In this document: positions 49,001-61,500 of the stretch, one piece after another
How positions within the stretch are numbered: the stretch's first letter is position 1
Layout: each line of letters starts with the position of its first letter
DNA from: Edolisoma coerulescens
Lineage: Eukaryota > Chordata > Aves > Passeriformes > Campephagidae
Reading direction: 5' to 3'
NCBI GenBank assembly: GCA_013397115.1
Contig: VWZW01004700.1
Coordinates: 310,001-374,000 of the forward strand
DNA length: 64,000 nucleotides
Position numbers and translations under genes: made by a program
The notes under the pieces: generated by a model
The model's database searches: none
What the model was told of the DNA's origin: nothing
The model's input: the letters and a program-made list of their open reading frames with translations, nothing else

Positions 49001-52000
49001 TAGAAGCAACCCACTAAGTTGAGCAAATTAGTTATTTGAATACATTTTTTTACATCTGTTTATTATGTAGTGCCTCAAAAATAGTTGACTCTTTTCTTAA
49101 TTTTATAATGCAAGCCATTAGTTATTGTTTTGATAAAGTTTGGTTAATAAACTTCTTTAAATTTTCTCTATAACTACACTTATTCCGTCCCTCCATGTTT
49201 GATAATCTTAATATCTCTGTGTTTAGTTTGGGGAATATCTTTAGATTCAGGGTCATTTAATACACAGATGAGTTCAGTTCTGTACGCATGAAAAGAGAGG
49301 AAAAATGTTCTCCAAGAATGAATGTGACAAATGAGCATATGAGAACATTTTTTCCCTGTAAATATTTAGAGAATGCTTTAAATTTTAATTTAAACCTTAT
49401 TTTACTCTTTGAAACGTGATATATAGCAGAAAGGTACAGACTGCACAGCTAAACTATTGGTGCCAATGTCTTCTAAAGACACCTCCTGTCTTTGCTTATA
49501 CCCATGCAAATATGTAGCTACTCCATGAACCTCTTTAGATTATCATTAAATTTGACGCTTCATAAAAGTGTGTCAGGTAAGCACAGCAATCAGTTGAGTT
49601 ATGCACCTATTTGATTTTAAATAATTTATAATTAAGCTAAGATCATAGTTAGAGTATTGTTTTTAGGAGAATTGTATTATTGATCAGGAGTAAAGACAAA
49701 AAGCGTAATAAAATGTTAAGCTCTTTAACTGGGATGATGAAAACCAGCTTTGATATGCGCTACTTAGACTTTGGCCAAAAGCCAACCAAAATTTACAATA
49801 GATGAAGATTTCAGAGTGAGGAAAGAGATGTTACTTCAAAGACCTTAATCTACCATGCTGGAAAAATCACACAAAATTCTGGTTACCAACATTCACATAG
49901 TCTAGCAATCAGACTGCTTTTTTCAAGTCCCAGACCAGAGGCAAATATGAGGAAAACATAAGGAAATAAAAATGGCCATATCAGGAAAAAACAAAGATCC
50001 AATTAGTCAGTATCCTCTCTGTCAGCATGGCTAATACCAATGCCTAGGAAACATAGGTAAGAAAAGAAAAGTATAGGAAGGAACAGCTTTCTTTTGCTGA
50101 CTGCTGGTTTAGAGGCTGAGTTAAAAGTTTTAGTGTTTAATTGCCATTGCTAGATCAAACCCAACTCATTTTGTCTAATCTCTTTTTTGAGCCAGTATAT
50201 ACATCAGCTCCATGCAGTATCCTATAGAATGGGTCCCTTAGTTTAAATTTGTACTGTGAAGTACTTCCTCTTGCTTGTTTGCCTGGTAACTGTCTGCAAT
50301 GCTCTAGTTCTTGCATTGTAGGAACAATGAATAAATCATTCTGTAGTCACCTTTTTCACTGTATCCCTGACTTTACAGCCCTCAATCATCTTCAGTCATT
50401 TTTTTTCTGAACTGAAAAAATCCTGTTCCATATTCTTCATCATCCCTGCTGCAATCTCTTCCTACTTACTTTAGGTCTGTGTCCTTTCTGAGGCTGTGGG
50501 GCCATTAGAGGTGCATACATCAGAATAATGATGTTTTCTGTGCTGCTTTGTTATATTATTTTCCTAACAATTGTAGCTTCATATTTGGGAGAAAAAAAGG
50601 CCATAGGAATTTGAGTGTGGAGTCAAAACAGAGGGGAAAAAACATTAAACCACAACATCAATTTGAGATGGCTAAATAAGAAATGAACTCTCTTTTGTTT
50701 TTAACAACTTCTAAGCTGTGAAGAGCAATGAAAATATTTCTTTTCTATTTGGAAAGCCTTGACACATAAAAATCTGTGTTCAGACAGTGACCAGCTCTGA
50801 GTGCTTGAACTCAGGGTCCTCTGCCTCTTTCAGCATACAGTATTTGACTCAGGTACTATGTGTGCTTTCTGTTGCATCCAGCATGACTGAAGTGTATCAG
50901 ATAATCCCATTTCAAGTTCATGTATAATTGACACAGACAGAAAATTATAAACTTGGACCATTTAACAAAATCAAACTATAGAGAAAAATGGGAAACTTTT
51001 TTTGGCCTTCATAAATAGGAAAGTCTTTGAGTGTAGGTAAAATTTTGTGATGGGATTAAAGAAAATTAGTGGCCAAGATGTTGGCAAACAGCTAAACAGA
51101 TCTGTCAGAGGAAGCCAGCAATCATGTCTGGAGAGAGAACTTAAATGTTAGGTGAAGATCATATATAAGTGAATGATAAAACAAAAGTAATTGCTTCCTA
51201 GGGCACACACCAACAAATGACAGAATCAAAGATATATATGGAAACTGAAAAACACCATAAAACACAGGCAAATACCTCAATCTGTGGTTTGATATAGATT
51301 GTGCAATTAATTTCTACATGAGACTAGGAGAAATCACTGATCTTCACTGCCAAATTTCAATTGGAGGGGAAAAAATATCTGATTTGTGCAGTTCCGGATA
51401 GCCAGATAAGAATGAACTAAAAGATTGACTGTAGCCACATACCTAGAAAACCTTTGGCTCAAATAACGTAAAGGGACCTGTAGACAAAAACCCTAATGCC
51501 TTCAGAGGGATGGTGATCCTAATGAAAGTTTGTAGGGACCTAAGGTCTGAATAGCCATTTACCAGATCTGCACCCTAGGAAAAGGATTTTTGATATAGGC
51601 AAGTACATGAACAGGCCACTTGGAAGACAGATAATTGGTCCAGTAGTTTGCATTTTGAATTCAGTATGTCCAAGGATGGGATTTCTTATAGAAGACGAAC
51701 AATTTAAAACAGAAAAAGTTAACTGTGAAAGGAAACTTCAGCAATCATATGAAAGTTGGGAACATGGGGAAATTTGCAACAACTGCAGGGGAAAATAAAC
51801 TGAGGATACTGCTGAAGGCAGCTTCAGAAGATTGTGCTGGGAGGGTTACCTTGTGAGATTTGAAGAGCCTCTGAAGAGTTCAGAATTTATCTTTTTGGAC
51901 TGGGTGAATCTAGCAGAGAATTGTATCTATTTTTATTATGGAGACCACAGAGGCTTTGGTTATATTTTGCACTCCTAACCAAATACCCAGATAACACACA

Positions 52001-52307
52001 TAACTGACATTATAGGAAATTTGACTTTGTTTTCAACTGACTAAAGCATCAAGTCATGTGGTCATTGCCTTTTCCACTGCCCTGAGTCCCTACTACATGC
52101 TCCCTGAAGTGCAGGGAAGCAGGTCCTTTCAGCTGGTACCCTGACCAGCTCTGCCTGCCAGCTGAGGCAATCTCCTGGGAAGAGATCCAACAACTATATT
52201 GCAAATCACGACCTCCAGTCACTGTGAGGGAGTAAAAGAGGAGGTCTTCACTCAGTAACTAAGATTTAGCAGGTCTGACACCAACATTTTTTTCTGCAGC
52301 GCTTTTG
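46056..52307 (-). other. RIMS2: RIMS2 intron, nothing recognised
   Basis: Over 6 kb of AT-rich sequence with few open frames and no recognised repeat. Confidence 0.55.
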
Positions 52308-52402
52308 GAGGTATCCCTGCCCATGGCAGAAGGCTTGGAACTACATGATTTTTAAGGTGTCTTCCGACCCAAACTATTCCATCATCCCATGATTTTATGA
52401 TT
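52308..52402 (+). mobile_element. Short CR1 tail
   Basis: Sense-oriented: CCTGCCCATGGCAGAAGGCT, TGGAACTACATGATTTTTAA, GGTGTCTTCCGACCCAAACT and a tail with CCATGATTTTATGATT, a decayed form of the ATTCTATGA-type terminal repeat. Confidence 0.85.
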
Positions 52403-54590
52403 TTCTGTTAATCAGACTAATATTTTCTTTTGTTTGCTTGTGCTTTCTCACTATGGTCCTACATATTGGCATCATATCCAAGGTTACTGCTAGAAGGCTG
52501 TTTTACATACACATGAAGGCGATTTTATAAGACAACATCATATCTTTGATTCACAGTTTAAACTCAAACATACAAGTTATCACACAAAAGCTACCTAAAC
52601 ATTTTTAAATTAGGAAGACTTTAGCATTTTGTGTCATGGCTACCTCAAGAAGTACCTCATTTTTTTATTACTCCTCTAGAGAGTACCTGTACAGCTGTAC
52701 ATAATCTATCAAATAGAAAAGAAGTCAAGAACAGGTTAGTTTTAGAAAAGGATCCTTCACTTTCTAATGTATTTCTGCTTGGAGACCAGGAATCACTAAA
52801 TTTTAGGGGAGTCTGTGAACCTTTCCTTCTTCCTTAGGATTTAATTCTTAGAAACAGCACTATATGAAAAGAATCCTTTAAGAAAATACAAGAAATTTGT
52901 GGAAGATCATAGTACTAAAAAAAGTTTGATCTGTGAGATACTGTATTTATAAATCAACCATTTGATTAGAGAGAATCCTGCAGCCTCAGTTTATATCAGG
53001 CTCATTTTGACTGAAAACCCTGACCAAGTACTTTGATTGGGCACTGGAGGGGGTGTCTGTCCAAAACACATGGCTGGAAGGGACTCCTTGGGTCATTCGG
53101 CCTGCAGGTCCCTTGCCTCAGGACTTTGGAATACATGAGGTCTGAAAAGACTTAGCATTTGCAGGTGGCCACACTAATGTCTTTATTTTTCAGGCTCTCA
53201 TCAAGATGCATTAAATGCTCGGTGCCACCTGCCCTGCTTTCCTTGTACTTCCACAGAAGTGACAAAGGTGCATTAAGCCTCAAGACCTGTTTCTTTGCCA
53301 TACTCCTGTTTAGGAAGATCAACTAGTGAGAATATGGGAGGAAACAGTCAAATGCAGATTAATTGGGGTAAGAAATAATGATGCTGAGGTAAAATAATAT
53401 TAGCATCATAAGTGCTGAATATGATGAATCTGGGTAAACAGTCATATGAAAATCAGGTTAACAGATTTCTAAAAGCTTTGGAGTTCAATAGCAAGGAACA
53501 CATCTGTTCTTCCTCGCAACTGAGATACTTTCAGTGACCTTTTCTTTAAAAAGCTGTACTCTCAAGAATACACATTTATTATTTAACATTTTATTAAATA
53601 CTTCTGCAAAATCAAAAGATAATGGACATGTTCTGAATGTCTAAATGATGAATTTGAGAGTGGAATGAAGTTGCATTCCTGTTCCTTTTATGGTTCTCTG
53701 TCTGTACTGGCGATTTATTTTCAGAACAAACAGAAGTAACATTGTAATTATCCTTTTATGCTAACAGTTTTGGTATTGTATTAAAAATGTTTTAAAAGGT
53801 ACACATGGCACTCACTGGCATAAACACTTGTGAAATGGCTCCATTCTGCTTATGCCTGCTTCTTTGTTGATATAATTTTCCACCAGTCTGTCTGTACTCT
53901 CTTCCTGTTACTGAAAGTTATCACTTTCATGAGCAAATACAGTATTGTTTGACAAAATAGAAGAAAACAGAGAAGTCCTGATCTGCATTATTAAGATCAT
54001 ATTATGTAATTAATTGCCACAAAACTTGTTAATGCTAATTTAATATGACCAGATGAAGTAAAATACAATAATGTTCAGAAAAGTATCAAAATATCATGTG
54101 CTAATAGTTGGGATACAACTCAAAAGGAGTGAGTTTTTCTGGCATTATAAGAAAAAAGGGTGCAAAAAAGAGTGTATGAAAAATAAGTTTACTTATTTTA
54201 ATTACATTATTAATGTTAATGCTCATCAGGTGATATGAATGAAGGTTCAACATTCATTCAGGAAGTGGGAAGAGCACCAAGTGTGCAGAAAACCACATTT
54301 CTGTCAAAACAGCCAGGGAGTCAATGACATAACAGAGGTGCAGGTTGGGCAGAGTAACTTTAGGCACTCAGTACACTCTACACATCAACCATGCACAGGA
54401 CCAATCTTCTAATAAAAGTTAATTCCACTGAGCTCTAACCTGTCTGACAAGCTTATATTAATTTCTCCATCACTGAAAGAGTATCCCCCAAAATTTCTTG
54501 TCTGAATGTTCATCGTACATCCCTTGTTGGACTATAATAATCTAAATATTTTTTTCCATGAAGTATAGTGGTATACATGTATATGTAAAC

Positions 54591-54611
54591 AGAGTGAGTG
54601 AGAGAGAGAGA
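54591..54611. repeat. GAGT/GA simple repeat
   Basis: AGAGTGAGTG followed by five AG units; a short, probably polymorphic microsatellite. Confidence 0.8.
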
Positions 54612-55464
54612 ACAATCCTCTTCTCTTCCCATAATAAACATTCTTCATTTCCCCTCTTTTCTTTTATGTAGAAAAAACAGTTTGTTCACATGCTCCATTG
54701 TTTTTTAGCTATGGAACAACCATGTACCCCAAACCTGAGAGCCTAAAACTGTAAAATAGAGATTTTTACCTAAAAGAGAGATCATTTACCTAGTTTATAA
54801 ATATGCAAGGCTGTATTTTGTAATGGAGCAAAGGAATTTGCTCAAAAATTATGTATAAATAGGTATTGATAATACACTCCTTGCTATGGTCTACCCACAG
54901 TTGTGAACATAATTTTCTAGTTTTTCTTCAGTCTAAACGCTATCTGTGCGTCTGTCTTAGCTACGAAAGGAAAAGAAATAACTTGATGAGGTGCAAAACT
55001 GAGTTAGGACAAGAGGATGAGTCATGAAGGATGTTGAAATTCAGGACACTGAGGTTAAATTTATGGACATGAAAAGGGAGAAAGTCTGTCAGAGCAGTAG
55101 GTAGGGAAAATTACTTTTAACTACCAAGTACGTGAGGGTGTGCTGACAGACAGGAGAAACCAAAACACGTTGGGCTGCAGGACAGAGCTGCGTATACAGC
55201 ACAGAACTCTACAGCACAACAATAGAACTCAATTACTGGTGGGAAACGGTGTTACTATAAAATGGTGTTTGCCTCAAAAAATTCATTGTTTGTAATTTTC
55301 TCTACAGGCAGGCCAAGACTAATCTCTTTTTGCCCAATATCTGTCATATTCCTTCCTAGTAAAAATAAGTACTCTGCACTTATGAAGCTAAGCAAGGATG
55401 TACAATTAAGTCCTGAAGAAAGTAACAGGAAAAAACAGCTCCAGGAATAATCAATGGTGAAGTC

Positions 55465-55499
55465 TTTAATTTAATTTAATTCAATTTAATTTAATTTTA
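55465..55499. repeat. TTTAA pentanucleotide repeat
   Basis: About seven TTTAA units with one TTCAA variant. Pentamers of this type often derive from A-rich element ends, but no element is seen here. Confidence 0.8.
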
Positions 55500-57327
55500 G
55501 TCATTCTTTCAATTGATCTTCTTCCTGCTTAGGGCTTAGGCTTTTGCAAAACAAAGCTTTGGTGTGTTTTCAATCTGGTAAAGAGTGGGTGGAAGTAATA
55601 GTCACCATTAAGAAATCATTTCCATGCCTCCATGTAAACCTCACTCTTCTTTCTTGGAGCACTTCTATGGCCTTTTTCCCTCATGACTGAAATGTATTAA
55701 ATTTTGCACATGTTCTGCATATAGAGAGGGATCTGTAGATAGTCCCTGAAGCTGTCTCTTGACAGATCAGAAGAAAAAGTCCCATACCCTTTTAATGCCA
55801 ATTTTTTACAAAATAAACTGAAGAACTACCACAGTGCAGAAGAACTTGCATGGAAGAGTCAGAAATCAAGCCGTTGCTTGGCTTCCAGAGGAAGCATAAG
55901 CATAGGCACTGTTACACGGTGACTTTCTCATCACGTCTCAGTTGGGAAGATGGGAATGGAGTTCAGTTAGAATAATATCTATCACATATATAGAATATAT
56001 CACTTTTCATCAAGAGAACTCCAGAAATTAGAAACAGAGAACTCTGTTAAACCAGCTACCCACTGCCAATGCCAGAGCAAGTGTGTACACTCTCAGGAAG
56101 GCCATTCAGGAAAGGACCAAAAATTCTATCAGCACGAAGCTATTAGTTTCTGTATGTTGCACAAATTGCATTTTTAAAAATAATTCAGCCTTTCTACAAT
56201 ATACTATTAATTGTTATGTTAGGAAGATATTAATTTGCTGGCTTCACTTACACAGATTTGGCTTTAAATTTGGCTGAGAGCCCAGTTCATGGCATAGTCC
56301 CTCAGAAAGTCATTGCAAACTACATGACCAAATACCCGAGCCAACTCACAGATCCAGCTGGCAATTCTGTGCTTAGCCCAGAAGTGAAAAATAACAGTGA
56401 TGGTGAGAAAAGCTCCATTTCAGGACTGAAGTATAGCACCAATATTGATTATCCTGTCCTGTTGCACCAAGAACCTGGCAGTGCCCAGTGCTGCAGCCAG
56501 GCAGGGTCACTGCAGCTGCCCAGCACAACAGCCAGGGATGTAATTCCTAGGCAACCTCTACTAAAGGGTTCTTATACAGTTGTGCTCTCTGCCTATATAG
56601 ATGTTCTTCTCCTCTTACTAACTTTTCAACCTATGAAACATTTTCATTTACATTCCATGGTAGATAGAGGTCTTTAAGGGATTAACTTCCTATAGACTTA
56701 ATGAAAACAAGGAGGCTGAGCTCAGGTGGGACTGTGCCAGTCACCATTTGCACAGCTCGTCTCCCACAGGAGGGCATGTGGGAGGGAGATAAGAGACCTC
56801 CATGGATTTAGGAGGTTTGAACAAGAACTGCACTATGCTGAGTAAGACATGATAATCGTTGTTCAGATGAGAAATGTAGCCTCCAGTGCTTCTAATATTT
56901 GTGGAACTACTCAATTTAGGAAGAAATAAAAAACTTAAAATATGTATATAGGGAATACATATGCGTGTATATATGTGTGTGTTTGTTAAAAATCCATGAC
57001 AGAAGTGTGTACCTCTCAAACATTTAAATCAGGAATGCTTTATTTGAGACTGTTGAATCCAAATTTTTTCCAAAGAATCAGACATTTTCTCTCTATTTTT
57101 CACTACAAAATCAAAAGAGATACTTCAAAAAGACCCTTAAGAGACATCTTAAGGTGACACAAAAATCCAGATGAACTTTTAAGTCAAAGTAAAAAGAGAA
57201 TTTAACACAGCTGTCTTATTTTTTTAATGCGTTGAGGATGGCTTTGTGAAACTATAATCTCATTTCCTGTCCCCAACAAGGCAGTGATTTTCAATTACTA
57301 TTTTTGCTAATCAGAAATGACAACACT

Positions 57328-57400
57328 TTTTTATTTTTAAATTTATTTTAATATTCATTATTTAATAACTAATTATTTAATAATTAATATTAAAACAAAA
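57328..57400. repeat. AT-only low-complexity stretch
   Basis: Nearly pure A/T with repeated TTATTTAATAA-like words; low complexity with no gene signal. Confidence 0.75.
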
Positions 57401-58524
57401 AGGGGATGCATTAACAAGAAATATTTACTGAGCCCAAACAACAGCAGAAAGTTAATTAAATCTTACAAGGAATAGGGAAGAAGAAAGCATAACTCTGAAG
57501 AAAGAAAAGGAATTGCTGTCTGCATTGCTCATGTGCTTTGCTTTCTCAGGATTGCCCTGTTCACTACAAGCAGTCCTACACAATTTTCCTTCACAAAAGC
57601 TTTTCTCTTTTGCTATTATTTTCCCCAGCTGCTAGTCTTCCTCTAACTCCCTTGTTCCTGATTCCCACACTCTAATGTGCAGCCAGAGCCTTGCTGTCAT
57701 TTAGTCCCCTCCTGTGTGTGCCGCCTTCTCCCTCTTGCACTGATATAATTGCTGAATTTCTCCATACTCCACTTCCCTCACCTCTTGACTTTCTTGCACA
57801 TTAAAGTCCACTTGCTGCCTCCTGCTGTGGTTCATCCTCACCAATCACTTCTGGTCTCAGGCTGTGGCTCATCTTTGTTGAAAGTCTTCGCAACAGGCTC
57901 CCAGCTACCAGCCACAGACCCTGAGCCCTTCATCCTGGACCTATGCACTTTTACTAGTCAGATATACCTTCCTTTGATACCAGTATTATCCTATGATATT
58001 AGTAACTTCCATTCATACTGATTGAAGACCCACGTCTTAAAGACCTGTTTTCATACAACAGTTGGTAGAAGAGTTTCTTCTAAATATTTTCAATTATCAA
58101 GTCTTTTTTTCTAAAATCTAGAAAATTCCTTAGGAGGTCATTGTTTTCATATCTGATATCATGTCAAGGATACTTACTTTTAGTGAGATCCAAACTCTCT
58201 GTGCTGAAAACAAAAAAGCAACCAAATATGTTCACATCTTTGGCGTTCAGACACTGGACAGACATGCCATAACTCAGGATGAGAGATGGAGAAAAAATGG
58301 GAATTGATGGGCTGAAGATGGAACTGGAAAATGCAGTTAACTCTTTTAAAGGGAAGGAACTTAAATTAGCTAAAAATGGCTAACTAACTGCCTCCAAAGT
58401 ATTTTCATATGAAAACAGAACTCTTGGTAATATGCCAAAAATTTAAATGGAAAATAAGTTCAGGCATTTTAATGAGTTTTACCTGTGTTATCACTGACTG
58501 GGATTTCAACCACTTCTATCCTGT

Positions 58525-58560
58525 CCACACACACACACACACACATATATACATATATGT
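58525..58560. repeat. CA microsatellite passing into AT-rich repeat
   Basis: About ten CA units (58526-58545) followed by ATATATACATATATG. A compound dinucleotide repeat. Confidence 0.9.
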
Positions 58561-61500
58561 AAAAGAAAAAAATTAGGGAACACAAAGCTATAAATCAGAA
58601 TAACAAATGTGGAAATGGAGTCTGCAATAGGATTTATATGCAGGTACGTATTATTAGTACATTGATCTGCCATCTACCTTATCCTCCTGAATTTAATTAT
58701 TTTGTGGTCTACTTATCCACATGTAGATGAAATTAACCAAGGCATCATAAAATTGTAGGGAGTGCACAGTGGTGCACACAGACAAATAAATCCTCCATCA
58801 TGCAGTGGTGACTGCACAAAACTAATTTTCTCAGGCTATATTTAAAGTACCAGAGACTGTGATCATTTTATTTATCCTTATAGATACAACCTTAAATGAT
58901 CATAAGACTGAGAGCTTTAGAGGTCTTTCCAGAAGGAGACCTTCAGGTTCCTTTCCATATATACTACGTACCTTCAAATGCCAGATGAGTATAGGAGGAC
59001 ACTAAGGTCAAATCAAATGACAAAAAATTTCTTTCTTAATCCTGAAGAGCTTAGAATATGCAACTTGGACAAAACTGACACATGCTTAGATTTATCTCCC
59101 CACTGAGAAGAGACAAGCATGGTTGTAAAGTCCAGGATCCGGCTCAAAGCATCTGAAAAAAATTCATTTCGAAATTGCAAAGAATACTTTTCCCAGTAGG
59201 GTTCTATTCAACAATTCATATAATCAGCCAACACTCTGCATGAAAGCATTTGCTTAAATGGAATAGCAAAGGGCATGCAAGTTAATGACTTCTACTGAGC
59301 ACTTAGACGTCTTCATAAGAAAGCTGCTGAAATGACTGATCTGTGTACTTCCATGCAGCCTGACCTCTGATGGGTGCCTGCTGCTGGCACCTGGCTCTGG
59401 CAGTGCAGTAACAGGACAGGAGGAGTCTCAGCCTGCACACTGCTGAGAAGTGGTGCTCTTAAAGGTAACTCCCATGGCAATATGGTCTTCAGCCACTGAT
59501 GGAACAGCACGGGGAACAGTTCTCTCCAGACTTTTATGTGCATTATTTAACTGCAAGTAAACTGCAGGATACTTAACTGCAAGTAATTTTCTAAGCTTCC
59601 TGGCATTTCTGCCCTTTTCCTGATGAAGGCATGACTTTGGCTATTGATAAGGTGGTGAAGTTGAACCACAAACTGTAGCAATGGCAGCAGTGACAGAGAT
59701 GAAGAAGATTCATCTAGTTCTTGTCCCTTAGTGGTCTTACCAAAGAAAGAGAACAGAAGAGGAAACAGGGTTCTTTTTTGTGAAAAGTGGATTCACATGT
59801 CTTCCCCCACTTTGTGGGGGTCAGAGTTCCTCAAATGAACTACTGACTTCAGTGGAGCTACTCATCTGCTTACTAGTAAACACTGTACTTTGCTAATTTC
59901 CAACATATATAAATAATATTCAACCTCAGAAATAAAATCAGAATGTCTTTAAAGCAGCAAACAATAAAAAGTCTGCCTAAATCATTTTCTTCCTTCAAGT
60001 TATGCAGATTCATACAAACCAATTTGATTTGCATCCTCTAGATGGGAGCTCAATTTTCAGTCACTAACTCAACTCATGGTATACAGAGATTAGGACCAGA
60101 AATTTTTCAGTTATCTACAAACTTGACCAAGGAATGGACCAAATGCTTGCTCTGTTGATATGTCCAAGAACAGCAGGGAGGTCAGCAGTACTACTGAAAC
60201 AAGAGGACATAGCAACTGAGAAAGAGTGACAGAACAAGGGGGTATAGCTGGTAGCAGGGAGAAGAGCTTTGTTCTGTTCAAGAAAAAGAATGTTTTGGTG
60301 AAGCAGGCAATGCTTCTCACTAGACCTTCAAATTCAATGGTATTTTTGGGATGTTCATATATCATAGCATATTTCCATGTTGTATTAAAAAAAAAAAAAG
60401 TAGAATATTGCCTTAAACATGTAATTTAAAAATTTTAGAATATTTAAAATAGTTTCTATAAAACTCAGTTTTATTTTTTTAACGTGTTACTATGTTACCT
60501 TTTCTACATAAATAGCTAAATTGGCAGTGCCTGAACACTGCAGGTTATACACAAAATATGGCATTAATTTTAAATTTTCAAATATATTTAAGATATCCAC
60601 ATTATGAAAAAATCAGTAAAGCTGGTAAATATTAATTAATTTAGTTAATCAGAGGGAAGTAAGTTTTCCTTCACAGTACAAATTCGTTCTTGACAGGTCT
60701 TACTGCACCGAATAGTAACAAGAACAGTATTTATTACTGTGAATATTTTCAATTAAGTCTCAACATGATTTCATAGGCTGAGCTAAAAATAATTTTTGCT
60801 GGCACCAAATTCTAACCAGACAAGGGCACACTCAAAATATTAGAGTACTATAGTTACAAAACTGAATAAAATCTGATTGTAACTTTTGGAGCAGAGATTT
60901 ATTTAGTATAAGAAAACATATATAATTTAACATTTCACATTGCAATGAAATGATCATGACAGTAGAAAATTCAATGTCATTCACACAAGCACTTGCAAGC
61001 ACAGAAAAAACTCCTAAAAGTGGATATAAAAGGACAACCCCCCTCCCACTGTTAAGGAAGCTATGTTTCATTTACTTTACTAAAAAAAGTAAGACTGCTA
61101 AAAAAAAATCTCCCAAAGGATCTGTTTATCTTATATAGATACACAAAGAACCAGTTATTTAGGTGATGAGGAAAAAGGTATTTTTTTGCGTTTGTTACGG
61201 GGCAATTCACCTTTTCCTAGATACACTGTTTGCAAACAACTTTAATGTTTTCGTCCTTCTATGAAATGTTCTCAGTGACAATTTTTTGCTTCTTAATCTA
61301 CCCCCTGAGCAGGAAAAGAGAGTTTAACTGAACTCACATATGCCTAACAGTATTAGAGAAAATCCTATCACTTTGTTCAAGCAATACTCAAAAGGCAATA
61401 AGAAAACCGGTACTGGCATTTAAGACAAAACTTGGAGGAATTCCTCAGTTGTAAACTACCAAAATATAAAATACTGTATCAAAGATACACAGCTCACCAC

